Shown: positions 31,855 through 41,290, counted from the first letter of the stretch. The stretch: DNA of 64,000 nt from UBA6107 sp034430175 (GCA_034430175.1 DAOUFI010000032.1:62001-126000); one strand, 5' to 3'. Translations and numbers: made by a program. The notes: a model not told the origin generated them from the sequence alone.

Positions 31855-33177
31855 ATGCGTAAATCCATTTTCGCAGTTTTGCTGATCGCTTCATTGATGC
31901 TTGGAGCCTGCGCGCCGGCTGCCCCCACAGTTGGCACGGTAACGCTTCCCACTGCCACATTGCCGATCTTTCCAACCGCGACGATTGACCTCACACCTTC
32001 GATGACGCCTACCATCACACCCACCTCTGAACCCACCATCATGATTCCCAAGAGTGCGCCGGCCACCTGTTCCGCCAAACCGATCATTCCCACCCCCGAT
32101 CCCTCAGCGCAAAGTTACCTGCCCGAGGTCACCTCAAATGATTGGATTCTCGGACCGGATGACGCATTGGTGACGATCGTCGAATATGGCGATTTTCAAG
32201 ACCAGAACAGCGCCAAACTCTCCGTTATGTTGAATGAATTGCTGGCCAAATATCCAACCGAAGTCCGGTTGGTCTTTCGCCATTTCCCACTGCCTGAGCA
32301 ATATGACAAAGACACCCTTGCTGCCCAGGCTGCCGAAGCTGCCGGACTGCAGGGAAAGTTCTGGCAGTATCACAACCTGCTCTATACCTATCAAGCCGAT
32401 TGGGTCAGCCTCTCGACCGATGATTTCTCCGCCTGGGCGTACGAAAAAGCCGCCGAATTGGGTCTGGACGCCGAAAAGTTCAAGCAGGATATGGTTTCAG
32501 ACGCTGTCCTTACACGCGTGGAAGACTCACGTATTGTGGCTGTGAAAATGAACAAGGTTTACACCAATTTCTATGATCCCTTCCTCTTCTTTAACGGGGC
32601 TGGAATTTCGCTGCTTTACAACCTGGACTCGCTCTCTAGTGTGATCGAATTCTACAAATTGCCCGAGCGTTCATACACAGAATGCCCGCCAATGACAGTC
32701 GATCCCACCAAAACCTACACGGCAACCCTGCATACCGAAAAAGGTGACATCGTGATGGAGCTTTATCCCGACAAGGCTCCCTGGGCGGTCAACAGCTTTG
32801 TTTTCCTGGCCCAAAATGGCTGGTACGATGGAATTGCCTTCTACCGGGTCATCACGGGCTTTGTGGCTCAAACAGGTGATCCTTCCAACTCAGGACTGGG
32901 TTCGCCGGGTTATTCGTTCACCGATGAATTGGATCCCAGCTTGCATTTCGACAAGCCAGGCGTCGTGGCTATGAACAATACCGGAGCCGATTCGAACGGT
33001 TCTCAATTCTTCATCACGTATACGGCTGTTCCCAGCCTGGATGGAAAATACACGATTTTTGGGCAGGTTATTTCGGGCATGGATGTACTCAGCAAGATGA
33101 GGCCTCGAAACCCCAGCACTGATAGTATTCTTTTACCGCCGGATCCGATTACCTCCATCACCATCGAGGTGAAATGA
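31855..33177 (+). CDS. Lipoprotein fusing a thioredoxin-fold (DsbA-like) domain to a cyclophilin
   Basis: A 440-residue exported protein. Signal peptide with lipobox LGAC (C19), Thr/Pro linker to about 60, then a DsbA/thioredoxin_4-like domain (about 95-275: TIVEYGDFQDQNSAK, VRLVFRHFPLPEQ, AAEAAGLQGKFWQYH). The usual CXXC after FxxF/YxDF is absent. From about 285 a complete cyclophilin-type peptidyl-prolyl isomerase domain follows (HTEKGDIVMELYPDKAP, FYRVITGFVAQTGDP, GSQFFITY, YTIFGQV). Predicted surface foldase, with the thioredoxin fold acting as a binding rather than redox module. It shares ATGA with the PrsW-like gene. Confidence 0.88.
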   Translation: MRKSIFAVLLIASLMLGACAPAAPTVGTVTLPTATLPIFPTATIDLTPSMTPTITPTSEPTIMIPKSAPATCSAKPIIPTPDPSAQSYLPEVTSNDWILGPDDALVTIVEYGDFQDQNSAKLSVMLNELLAKYPTEVRLVFRHFPLPEQYDKDTLAAQAAEAAGLQGKFWQYHNLLYTYQADWVSLSTDDFSAWAYEKAAELGLDAEKFKQDMVSDAVLTRVEDSRIVAVKMNKVYTNFYDPFLFFNGAGISLLYNLDSLSSVIEFYKLPERSYTECPPMTVDPTKTYTATLHTEKGDIVMELYPDKAPWAVNSFVFLAQNGWYDGIAFYRVITGFVAQTGDPSNSGLGSPGYSFTDELDPSLHFDKPGVVAMNNTGADSNGSQFFITYTAVPSLDGKYTIFGQVISGMDVLSKMRPRNPSTDSILLPPDPITSITIEVK

Positions 33178-34565
33178 CTCTTCCTCCTCCGCTGCCCACA
33201 CCGATGCCCCCGGGTTCACACTCAACTCCACAGGCAATGCCTCCACTTCCACCTTCGCAGGTAATACCTCCGCAGGTTTCGCGGAACTTGCCCCCACCAA
33301 TCCCCTCCATACCACGGAAACCGGTAAAAAAGATTGATCATTTAAGTGTCTGGCAGCTTGTGCTGGCAGTGGTCGCTTTGGTTTGCAGCCTCGTGGTGAT
33401 CGCGCTCGTTCTGCTGGCGCTTTCTGGTTATTCCGCAACAGGTCCAAGCATGATTCAGATGAATGTCGTCCTTTGGATCTTTATTCTGTTTGCCGCAACC
33501 TGTATCCCTTCGTTGCTCCTCTCCATCAAGCACCTCAAAGGGGTTGAACCAAAAGTTTTCACTTTATCGAATAATAGTCTCTTTATAGCTGGTGGCATAT
33601 TGCTGCTCGAAGGCGGGTTGATCTATCTGGTCTATCGCCTGAAAATCCAATCCATCCCGGTTGCTCTGACTGGGTTGCTGGACGTTTTGGTTATCGCGTT
33701 TCCTGTGGTTGCGTGGGTGATCATCGGCGCTCACGGATTAAAGGCTCACAGCGTTCAAAGGTTGTGGGGAATCTTCAACTTGTCAGAGTTCGTCTCCACT
33801 TCCGCTGCCATGATCATTGAGATCTTCATGGCGTTACTGGTGATTTTCGCTGCTATTGGGTGGCTTGCTCAACAGACGGAGTTTGCCCCTTACTTGACGC
33901 TATTCAAAAACCAGGGCAATCTGACCAATATGCAAATACAATCATTGGTCTACGATATTCAACCATTGATCAGTACCCCCATCATCTACACGATTGTTGT
34001 GCTGGGTATGTGCCTGTTCGTCCCGATGGTGGAAGAGTTGCTCAAACCGCTCGGGGTTTGGTTCTTAATGGGAAAGAATATCACTCCTTCTGAGGGCTTC
34101 TTTGCTGGATTGCTTGGAGGCGCTGGATTTGCTTTAGTGGAAAGCCTGCTGGTGATGGGTTCGGCCAGTGACGCGTGGGTCTCCACGGTGATCGGTCGAA
34201 CCGGAACAGGTCTGCTACACGTCACCACAGCCGGTATCCTCGGATGGGCTATGGCAAAGACCTGGCAGGACGGCAAATATCAACGAATTTCGTTAACCTA
34301 CCTTGGAATGATCTTTCTTCATGGCGCATGGAACTTTTTTGCTGTTTTACTGGCTTTGCAAAGCGCCGTGGCCCCAATTGATTTTTCCTGGGTGCAAGCA
34401 CTTTTGCCATATGTCCAGTGGGTGCTGTGCGGTCTGGCTGTTGGCATGATCGTTTTATTGACGCTGCTCAACAGGCGACTACAAAAAGATTCCAAACCGC
34501 CACGATTTCTGATCGCGCTGAATCCTCAACAAACCTCAGGGAGTTCTGAAATTCCATTCGAATGA
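33174..34565 (+). CDS. PrsW-like intramembrane metalloprotease
   Basis: A 463-residue membrane protein. The first about 55 residues are Pro-rich and cytoplasmic; about ten hydrophobic segments follow. The PrsW pattern is visible: VEELLKPLG (about 285, the EExxK block), GAGFALVESLL (about 315), a His in GTGLLHVTTAG (about 340) and LHGAWNF (about 380). PrsW cleaves anti-sigma factors in Bacillus; the substrate here is unknown. Its ATG overlaps the stop of the preceding lipoprotein, so the two are translationally coupled. Confidence 0.85.
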   Translation: MTLPPPLPTPMPPGSHSTPQAMPPLPPSQVIPPQVSRNLPPPIPSIPRKPVKKIDHLSVWQLVLAVVALVCSLVVIALVLLALSGYSATGPSMIQMNVVLWIFILFAATCIPSLLLSIKHLKGVEPKVFTLSNNSLFIAGGILLLEGGLIYLVYRLKIQSIPVALTGLLDVLVIAFPVVAWVIIGAHGLKAHSVQRLWGIFNLSEFVSTSAAMIIEIFMALLVIFAAIGWLAQQTEFAPYLTLFKNQGNLTNMQIQSLVYDIQPLISTPIIYTIVVLGMCLFVPMVEELLKPLGVWFLMGKNITPSEGFFAGLLGGAGFALVESLLVMGSASDAWVSTVIGRTGTGLLHVTTAGILGWAMAKTWQDGKYQRISLTYLGMIFLHGAWNFFAVLLALQSAVAPIDFSWVQALLPYVQWVLCGLAVGMIVLLTLLNRRLQKDSKPPRFLIALNPQQTSGSSEIPFE

Positions 34566-34637
34566 AGGTAAGTTTTCAGTTTTTTTCACCTGCGGCTGGA
34601 TATAATTAGAATTAAATCTGAATAATGAGAACTTAAC

Positions 34638-34673
34638 AAAAAAATGGCACCCCAAAATTGAGGTGCCATTTTG
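34638..34673. terminator. Bidirectional terminator between the PrsW-like and DUF368 genes
   Basis: AAAATGGCACC (34641-34651) and GGTGCCATTTT (34662-34672) form an 11-bp perfect stem, with an A-run on the left and Ts on the right. Serves both convergent genes. Confidence 0.88.
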
Positions 34674-34686
34674 ATTGATTTGGAAA

Positions 34687-35547
34687 CTAGAATATCGACT
34701 CGTGGGGATGTTTCTCGTCCACCTTTGCCAGAGCATACGAAGCGGCTCCACCAAGAATGAACATTACTGCGCATACCAGAATGGTCCAACCGGTTACACC
34801 CGAGGGGATGATGGCAGCGGTGCTGCCGATCACGATACCCAGGATGAAATGATACATAAATGGATAAGCCTTTTTAAAGAGCCAGGCCACCAGTTTTGAA
34901 AACAACAGGATGCACAACACAACGCCAATCATTAAGGGGATGATCACGCCGAAATCCAGCGACTTGATTCCGTTGGCCATGGGTTGATATAAGCCGAGAT
35001 AGATCAAGAAGTTTGAAGGGCTCATGCCGGGCACGATCATACCAAGGGCGAAAATAGCGCCGCTCATGATCCAGACCAAGAAATTCGGGGTCATGGTGAC
35101 ACTTCCGATGGTTTCCATCCAACGCATAAAGATGAAGGTTCCGACTGCAAAAATGGCCAAAACGATCCAGTGGTAGGTTTTGCGGCCTTCTTTCCCGGCG
35201 GTTTTCCATAAGGAGGGAATCGTACCGGCGATAAAGCCGATAAACAGCCAAATAAATTGGGCGGCAAAATGTGAAAAGGCATAATCGATTACCGCTGAAA
35301 AAGCCACGACGCCGATCGCTCCACCAATCCCGACCGGCAGGAAGAAGAGAATGTTTTGGATAAATTTGTGTTTGAGATTGGCCAGGAACTTGATCAACGG
35401 TTCGTAGATGCCGAAGATCACCATCAGCACACCGCCGGAAAGCCCCGGAACAATGGCGCCAATACCAACCAGCACACCCTTAACCAAACGGATGATCCAA
35501 CTTACCAGACCACCTTTTTCTTTGGTGATCGTTTCTGTATTTGACAT
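34687..35547 (-). CDS. DUF368 family polyprenyl-phosphate transporter (PopT-type)
   Basis: A 286-residue protein with about eight membrane segments and the DUF368 repeat signatures GAIVPGLSGGVLMVIFGIYE (about 25-45) and GMIVPGMSPSNFLIYLGLY (about 170). Family members (PopT) have been shown to return undecaprenyl phosphate across the membrane for cell-wall synthesis. Start at ATG 35547, with AAGGA 7 bases upstream; the longer reading begins upstream of that site. Gene context (PlsC, MBOAT and GT-C genes to the right) is also envelope-related. Confidence 0.88.
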   Translation of the reverse strand: MSNTETITKEKGGLVSWIIRLVKGVLVGIGAIVPGLSGGVLMVIFGIYEPLIKFLANLKHKFIQNILFFLPVGIGGAIGVVAFSAVIDYAFSHFAAQFIWLFIGFIAGTIPSLWKTAGKEGRKTYHWIVLAIFAVGTFIFMRWMETIGSVTMTPNFLVWIMSGAIFALGMIVPGMSPSNFLIYLGLYQPMANGIKSLDFGVIIPLMIGVVLCILLFSKLVAWLFKKAYPFMYHFILGIVIGSTAAIIPSGVTGWTILVCAVMFILGGAASYALAKVDEKHPHESIF

Positions 35548-35849
35548 ATGAATTTCCTTATCTTTTGAGAGCGTAAAGAGCAACGAAAAATTCTATCATA
35601 ATCCCGGAATTCAAGTTGAATAAGATTTTCAATTCCAATACAACAAAAATGCGATTTGCATGACAAATTCTTTCATATGCTTACCAGTTCTCTCACAATA
35701 AACCATTGTTTTCTTTGACTTTGGTTGGATCGAATTCATCACAATCAGCAAGGATTCCGCCATGTGAAAAAAAATAACATCCGGCAATAATCACGTAACT
35801 TTATTTAACCGTTGTGTTATCATAAATGGTTGTAGCAAACGGAGGTAGC
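35548..35849. other. 302-bp divergent intergenic region
   Basis: AT-rich spacer between the divergent DUF368 and plsC genes. It must hold both promoters, but I could not place either with confidence. GGAGG at 35841-35845 is the plsC ribosome binding site. Nothing else recognised. Confidence 0.5.
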
Positions 35850-36539
35850 ATGAGCGAGAAGTCGCATAATTTACGCAGATTCATTGTCTGGTTGTTGCAT
35901 GTCTTGACCGATACCCGATTCGAAGGAGTAGAGAACATTCCCGATACCGGCGGAGTTTTAATTGCAACCAACCACTTGAGCCGCATGGATATCCCCGTGC
36001 TCTTTGCCATCCCCAACCGGCCTGAAATGACTGCGCTGGTCACGACCAAATATCTCAAACACCCATTGCTGCGCTGGTTTATCGTTACCGCGGAGGGTAT
36101 CTGGATCGACCGCGACCGCGCCGATTTTGGCGCTTTTCGCTCTGCCATGGAAGCTCTGGAAGAAGGAAAAGCAGTAGGCATTTCCCCTGAAGGTACTCGC
36201 AGCAAGGCGGGTTATTTGTTGGAAGGTAAACCGGGGACCGCGTTGCTGGCTGTACGGGCCAATGTCCCTATCGTGCCCGTTGCCATCACAGGAACACTTG
36301 GCTCTTTCAAGAAGGCCATTACCTTCCAAAAACCGAAGATCACCGCGAAATTTGGAAAAATGATCCCCCCTCCGGTGTTGGAGCGTGGCAGACGCGAGGA
36401 ACAATTGAATCAATTGACCGAAGAGGTCATGTGCCAGATTGCAGCTTTGTTGCCCGAATCTTACCGGGGTTTTTACGCAGACCATCCGCGGCTGAAAGAA
36501 ATCTTGCGCGAACAGCAATCAGGGAATTCTGCTTCATAA
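35850..36539 (+). CDS. plsC: 1-acyl-sn-glycerol-3-phosphate acyltransferase (PlsC family)
   Basis: A 229-residue membrane-bound acyltransferase. The catalytic block appears as ATNHLSRMDIPVL (NHxxxxD with H about 41), followed by WIDRDRADFGAFR, and the substrate motif SPEGTRSKAG (about 118) and VPIVPVAITG (about 145). It acylates lysophosphatidic acid or a related lipid. ATG 35850 is set by GGAGG 5 bases upstream; the longer in-frame start at 35826 lacks a site. Confidence 0.9.
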   Translation: MSEKSHNLRRFIVWLLHVLTDTRFEGVENIPDTGGVLIATNHLSRMDIPVLFAIPNRPEMTALVTTKYLKHPLLRWFIVTAEGIWIDRDRADFGAFRSAMEALEEGKAVGISPEGTRSKAGYLLEGKPGTALLAVRANVPIVPVAITGTLGSFKKAITFQKPKITAKFGKMIPPPVLERGRREEQLNQLTEEVMCQIAALLPESYRGFYADHPRLKEILREQQSGNSAS

Positions 36540-36569
36540 AGTGAAATTCATCGCTTGGGTTATAATTAT

Positions 36570-36603
36570 GGACTGATCTTATTAGAGGATCGGTCCATTT
36601 TTT
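36570..36603 (+). terminator. Terminator hairpin abutting the next start codon
   Basis: GGACTGATC (36570-36578) pairs with GATCGGTCC (36588-36596, one G-U), followed by A and six T residues (36598-36603). The ATG of the SGNH gene begins at 36604 with no space for a ribosome binding site. It terminates plsC transcription or acts as an attenuator for the SGNH-MBOAT operon. A TATAAT at 36561-36566 lies just before it. Confidence 0.7.
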
Positions 36604-37707
36604 ATGTCCAATCAATCCCCTGTTCCACCCAAAGCGGCGCAAAAGAAATCACATTCACATTCTATTTTGACTGCCATTTTTTCAGGTCTGCTTGTTTTTG
36701 TGATCCTTGCCGGCTTGCTGGAAGGCGCATTCAGATTGGATATTGGCGAAAGCGTGTTTCCGCTTCGCTCAGTGGGTAATTACCACACCCAGTTCGAGAT
36801 CAAATGGTTCAAGCTGGAAGATTATGTCAAGAAAAATGGCGGCGTGGACGTCATCCTGCTGGGCAACTCCATGGTCAACACCGGCGTGGACCCCGAAGTG
36901 GTGGCGGCCAAGTACAAAGAGCTGACCGGCCAGGACGTGCGTATCTTCAACTTTGGCGTGGAGGGTCTGACCATTGCTCCCATGTCGGACCTGGCGCAGA
37001 TCCTGGTGGAAAAGTATCATCCGCGCGTCATCATCCTGTACACCGAAATGCGCGATTACATCGCCGGCAACGGGGATGACGTGACCCGGAAGTTCCTCGC
37101 CAACGCGTTCATCCAGCAGCAACTGGGGAACCCCTCCATCGAGGGTTACCTGGAAAGCAACTCCGCGGCGCTGCAGCGCCTGCTGCCTTTCCGCTATGCC
37201 AGCCGCGCTGATTTTCTTGACACCTATATCCTTGACGCACGCCGTTTCAGCGAGACGACCGCGCAGGGATATGAAGCCGACCGTCAGACCGGCGAAAACA
37301 TCGACACCCTGCCCAATCCCGCCGACCCAAACGATGCCAAAACCTTCGCCCTGTTCAAGAACTATACAATGGACCCCGGCCGTATTGCCGACCTGGAAAG
37401 TATCCTGGCTTATAAGCAGCAGGGAACGGTGGTCATCGTGACCGAACTGCCCACATACCCGACGTATTACGCATTTCTCGAGAATGCATCGGACCAGCAG
37501 AAATATCAGGTTGACCTTCAGCAGATCGTCGAAGCGAACGGCGGGTACCTGCTGCCCACCGTCTCATCGGACCTTATCCCCCTGGCCGACCGCGTGGACA
37601 ACCACCACTTGAACTTCAAAGGCGCACCCATCTATTCAGCCCTGCTCGGTGGGCAACTGGCAGACCTTTGTACCTTGCAGCAAGTCTGCCTGCTCGCTGA
37701 AGGCTAG
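36604..37707 (+). CDS. SGNH-like O-acyltransferase/esterase partner of MBOAT (locus 1)
   Basis: A 367-residue protein with one N-terminal membrane anchor (about 21-43) and an extracytoplasmic SGNH-like domain. Block I is ILLGNSMVN with candidate nucleophile S89; the catalytic Asp-His pair is in RVDNHHLNFKG (about 330). It lies 8 bases upstream of an MBOAT gene, the arrangement of AlgJ/AlgX-AlgI, DltD-DltB and PatB-PatA systems, where the SGNH protein finishes acyl transfer to an exported polymer. No Shine-Dalgarno precedes ATG; a terminator hairpin ends directly at the start codon. Acceptor unknown. Confidence 0.75.
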   Translation: MSNQSPVPPKAAQKKSHSHSILTAIFSGLLVFVILAGLLEGAFRLDIGESVFPLRSVGNYHTQFEIKWFKLEDYVKKNGGVDVILLGNSMVNTGVDPEVVAAKYKELTGQDVRIFNFGVEGLTIAPMSDLAQILVEKYHPRVIILYTEMRDYIAGNGDDVTRKFLANAFIQQQLGNPSIEGYLESNSAALQRLLPFRYASRADFLDTYILDARRFSETTAQGYEADRQTGENIDTLPNPADPNDAKTFALFKNYTMDPGRIADLESILAYKQQGTVVIVTELPTYPTYYAFLENASDQQKYQVDLQQIVEANGGYLLPTVSSDLIPLADRVDNHHLNFKGAPIYSALLGGQLADLCTLQQVCLLAEG

Positions 37708-37715
37708 GTGCAGCC

Positions 37716-39197
37716 ATGACCGTGACCTCTGCAATCTTCCTGCTCGCCGCCATCGCCGCGGCGCTTTTATGGCACTGGCTGCCTGAAAAATTGCGCAAAT
37801 ATTGGCTGCTGGTAGTTTCGCTTGGCTTTCTGGCCACTTGGTCGTGGAAGTTCATCCTGGTGCTGGGCGTGCTGACCCTCGTCAACTATCAACTCGGACT
37901 CTTTGCCCACCCCAAGAATCCGCGCTCGCGGCGCTGGGTGGTGGCTGGCATCGTCATCGATATCCTGGCACTCTTTGTCTTCAAATACTCCAACTTCTAC
38001 CTGCCTGAAGCGCAGAAGCTGCTGGCCTCGCTCGGACTGCCGCTCAGCGACGGCTTTCAGATCCTGCTGCCGGTGGGGTTGTCTTTCCTCGTCGTGCAGT
38101 GGATCTCGTACCTGGTGGACGTGGGCAACCAGATGCTACCCCCGCAGCGCGACCTGGTCAAGTTCAGCCTGTACGCCTTCTACTTCCCCCGTCTGCTCTC
38201 CGGCCCAGTGGAACGCGCACGCGTGTTCTTCCCGCGCCTCGACAACCCGCTGAAGGTGGACCGCGCCCTCATCGAACGCAGCGTCGTGCTCATCTTCACC
38301 GGCCTGCTGCGCAAGCTGGTGTTCGCCGACCCCATGTTCAACATGATCCCGGCCAACGCCTTCACCGACCCATCCAAATACGCCGGTCAGCACCTCTTTC
38401 TCTTTCTGCTGGCTTTCGGCTTTGCCCTGTACAACGATTTCGCCGGCTATACCATGATCGTACGCGGCGTCAGCCTGTGGTTCGGCATCGAACTCACCAA
38501 CAACTTCAACCTGCCCTACCTGTCGCGCAATTTCTCCGAGTTCTGGACACGCTGGCACATCAGCCTGTCCAACTGGCTGCGCGATTACATCTACTTCCCG
38601 CTCTCGTGGAAGCTGAACAAGCTCAACGCCAACCAGAAAGCCTTCTTCAACTTCGTCCTCCCGCCCATGGTGACCCTATTCGTTAGCGCCCTGTGGCACG
38701 GACTGAGTTGGAACATGCTGCTCTGGGGCGGGCTGCACGGACTGTACCTGGTGGCAGAGCGCGTCCCGTCGCTCTTCAAAACCCAGAAACCCATGCACGA
38801 GCATCCGCGCTGGCGGCAGAATTTGGGTATCGGTGCCACATTTACCTTTGCCATGCTGGCCTGGGTGCCATTCAAGACCAGCGTGTTCAACACCCTCGTC
38901 TACTGGCAGAGCATGTTCGACTGGGATAAACCCGACTTCTTCCTGCTCAAACGCGTGCTCAAGGGAAAGACCCTGCTGCTCACCTGGACGGCCTTCGACA
39001 TCCCCAACCCAATCCTGTGCCTGGTGCTGGCCCTGGCCATGCTCTTTGACCTGCTGCAAAACCACAGTCGTGAAGAAACGTTCATCCAGAAATGGCCGCG
39101 CTGGGCACAGGTCCTGCTGATCGTGATCCTGATGCTGGTGGCGGTCCTGTCGGTTTTCACCCACCAACTTGCACCTTTTGTGTACCAAAACTTCTAG
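37716..39197 (+). CDS. MBOAT family O-acyltransferase (locus 1)
   Basis: A 493-residue multi-pass membrane acyltransferase of the AlgI/DltB/PatA class. SGPVERARVFFPRL (about 166) and the FWTRWHISLSNWLRDY block (about 275) are characteristic; the conserved catalytic histidine is H328 in LWHGLSW and a second histidine is H341 in GLHG. It would move an acyl group, usually acetyl from acetyl-CoA, across the membrane to its SGNH partner immediately upstream. Relative to the second MBOAT (59449-60924) it is diverged, so the two loci are not a recent duplication. Confidence 0.9.
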   Translation: MTVTSAIFLLAAIAAALLWHWLPEKLRKYWLLVVSLGFLATWSWKFILVLGVLTLVNYQLGLFAHPKNPRSRRWVVAGIVIDILALFVFKYSNFYLPEAQKLLASLGLPLSDGFQILLPVGLSFLVVQWISYLVDVGNQMLPPQRDLVKFSLYAFYFPRLLSGPVERARVFFPRLDNPLKVDRALIERSVVLIFTGLLRKLVFADPMFNMIPANAFTDPSKYAGQHLFLFLLAFGFALYNDFAGYTMIVRGVSLWFGIELTNNFNLPYLSRNFSEFWTRWHISLSNWLRDYIYFPLSWKLNKLNANQKAFFNFVLPPMVTLFVSALWHGLSWNMLLWGGLHGLYLVAERVPSLFKTQKPMHEHPRWRQNLGIGATFTFAMLAWVPFKTSVFNTLVYWQSMFDWDKPDFFLLKRVLKGKTLLLTWTAFDIPNPILCLVLALAMLFDLLQNHSREETFIQKWPRWAQVLLIVILMLVAVLSVFTHQLAPFVYQNF

Positions 39198-39253
39198 AAA
39201 TCGCAAGTCTCATTGTGTCACATGGACAAAACCTGTGTTTTTAGGGAGCACGA

Positions 39254-41290
39254 ATGAAACTGATCATCTCTTCCGCCATTTATCTTCTTTTTTCTTTATT
39301 AGCTGTTTGGCGAATAAAAAAGAAGATCCACCTCAGTGAATGGTTGATCGCTTTCTTCCTCTCCCTGTTTTCGATCAATATTCTCGTTTTTGAAGTTCTC
39401 CACTTTTTCTCCGCGATCAACCAACCAATCACTTTTCTGATCCTGCAATTTGTTCTTTGCGGGATCGGAGCGTTCGTTTTCATTGACCCATTCCGATTAT
39501 TTTTTCATGAGCGTTTACGCATAATCAAAATCTCGATTCCCCGCCCCACAGTGACAGAGATCGTCCTGTGGGTTGTGATCGTGCTCGTTCTGACGGTCTT
39601 ACTTGTTTTGGGTTTCACTGGACCCATCAATAATTTAGACTCGCTGCACACACACCTTCCTCGCATCTACTACTGGTTCCAGCACGGATCACTTTCCGGG
39701 TGGATGGCGACCAGGGGAGGGCAGACCAGTTATCCGATCCATCTTCCGCTGCAGGGCTTGTGGATCTTTTTGATGACCGGCTCGGAATCCTTCTTCTTTC
39801 TTTTCCCATATCTTTCGCTGGTCACCGCGCTTTGCCTGATCTATAAAGTGGCACGGTTGCTTGGCGCGTCTTCACCGTCAGCCCTTGTTGCGAACGTGAT
39901 CACGCTTGGCTTCCCTGTCGTGCTTTACCAGACTTACTCGTTTCAGGGAGATGTGGCGATCGCGACTCTGGCGCTGTGCATCTTCTATTTCCTGCTCGAA
40001 TTCATCTGTTCATCAGAAAGATCGGGGTTGTATCTCTCCATGTTCGTTGTCGGGTTGAGCATTGGCACCAAACAGACGATCTACATGGCACTCCCGATAA
40101 TTGCGTTGGTGCTATTGATCCTTTTGGTCAAGAAGAAAATGTCCCTTCGGGTATTCTTGGCCAGCCTTGTTTTCTTTGCGGCTTCGTTTATGGCGCTCTC
40201 CGCCTTTAAATTCATTCAGAACTCCTTGGAAACCGAATACTCAAAAGCTGGGATAGTAAATAAATCGCTCTATTCCTATCTTTTCTCCCCTGACCACGGT
40301 CCATTGTTGGAAAGGTACACAATCAATGGCTTTCGTTTTCTGTATCAATTCGTGTCTCTGGATGGACTCGCCGGGCAGACAAAGATCGATGCGACCGATC
40401 TGAAGAACAAAGTTTTCCAGGCAGTAACCGGAAAATTGAACCTTGATCTGGAATCGCAGGAGTATCTCTCGGAATCCTCCACACTATTTTCATACACCAA
40501 TCCCTTCCCGGTGAACGAGGACGCCTCGTTGTTTGGGCCGCTCAGCCTGCTGGTCTTCCTGATCGCCTTCTTTGTTTGTGCTTTTTCAAAAAATAAGTCG
40601 AGACGGCTGTATCTTTGGGTGGCCATTCTTCTTTTCCTGACGTTTTGTTTTGGCCAACTGGTACTCAAGGGCGGCGGTTGGGGCATGAACCGCGGTCGGT
40701 ATATGATCATCCCGACCCTCGCATTCATGCCTCTGGTGGCTTTCATTGTTCCCCAAAAGAAGGTCTTTGGCGGCGTGGTAGCTGCGCTGCTGTGCGCAAT
40801 TTCGCTTTTACTTTGCGTGACCTCTTTGACCTTCAATGATTCACGCCTCCTGGTCAACCGCAACGACCTGGTCGAGTTTCGTGAAAACTATGTCAATAAC
40901 ATCAAAGTGAACAATATCTTCTCCAGCCTCTACCGCAGAGGGCTCTATTTGATCTCAAACGATCTGATCAAGACCGCTCCAAACCGCAGCACGATCCTCT
41001 CTTCAGACTATTACTCAAAACTCTATTATCAAAGCGGTTCCGAACGCAAAGACATCAAAGCGCTCGCGCCATACCTTGAGAACGTTCGATCCATTTACGT
41101 TTACCTGAATCAAAATGAACTGGACTATTCGTTGTTCGGAAGGGATAAAACTCGGGATATCTACCCGATCAAATCGCTGAGCAGCGCCACGGAAGATTAT
41201 TGCATTGTGGCATCCAAATCACTGGTTGAGGAGTATTCTGGCTATTCGTTGGTTGGTGAAACCGAGCACTATTATTACCTGTGTAAGTAA
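39254..41290 (+). CDS. GT-C family membrane glycosyltransferase
   Basis: A 678-residue protein with about 12 membrane spans and a C-terminal soluble domain of about 150 residues. The first large loop carries NNLDSLHTHLPRIYYW (about 128-143), the acidic motif position of PMT/ArnT-type (GT39/GT83) enzymes, followed by TSYPIHLPLQGLW. It would transfer a sugar from a polyprenyl-phosphate donor on the outer membrane face. AGGGAG precedes ATG. Its position after the SGNH-MBOAT pair suggests a shared surface glycopolymer. Confidence 0.75.
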   Translation: MKLIISSAIYLLFSLLAVWRIKKKIHLSEWLIAFFLSLFSINILVFEVLHFFSAINQPITFLILQFVLCGIGAFVFIDPFRLFFHERLRIIKISIPRPTVTEIVLWVVIVLVLTVLLVLGFTGPINNLDSLHTHLPRIYYWFQHGSLSGWMATRGGQTSYPIHLPLQGLWIFLMTGSESFFFLFPYLSLVTALCLIYKVARLLGASSPSALVANVITLGFPVVLYQTYSFQGDVAIATLALCIFYFLLEFICSSERSGLYLSMFVVGLSIGTKQTIYMALPIIALVLLILLVKKKMSLRVFLASLVFFAASFMALSAFKFIQNSLETEYSKAGIVNKSLYSYLFSPDHGPLLERYTINGFRFLYQFVSLDGLAGQTKIDATDLKNKVFQAVTGKLNLDLESQEYLSESSTLFSYTNPFPVNEDASLFGPLSLLVFLIAFFVCAFSKNKSRRLYLWVAILLFLTFCFGQLVLKGGGWGMNRGRYMIIPTLAFMPLVAFIVPQKKVFGGVVAALLCAISLLLCVTSLTFNDSRLLVNRNDLVEFRENYVNNIKVNNIFSSLYRRGLYLISNDLIKTAPNRSTILSSDYYSKLYYQSGSERKDIKALAPYLENVRSIYVYLNQNELDYSLFGRDKTRDIYPIKSLSSATEDYCIVASKSLVEEYSGYSLVGETEHYYYLCK

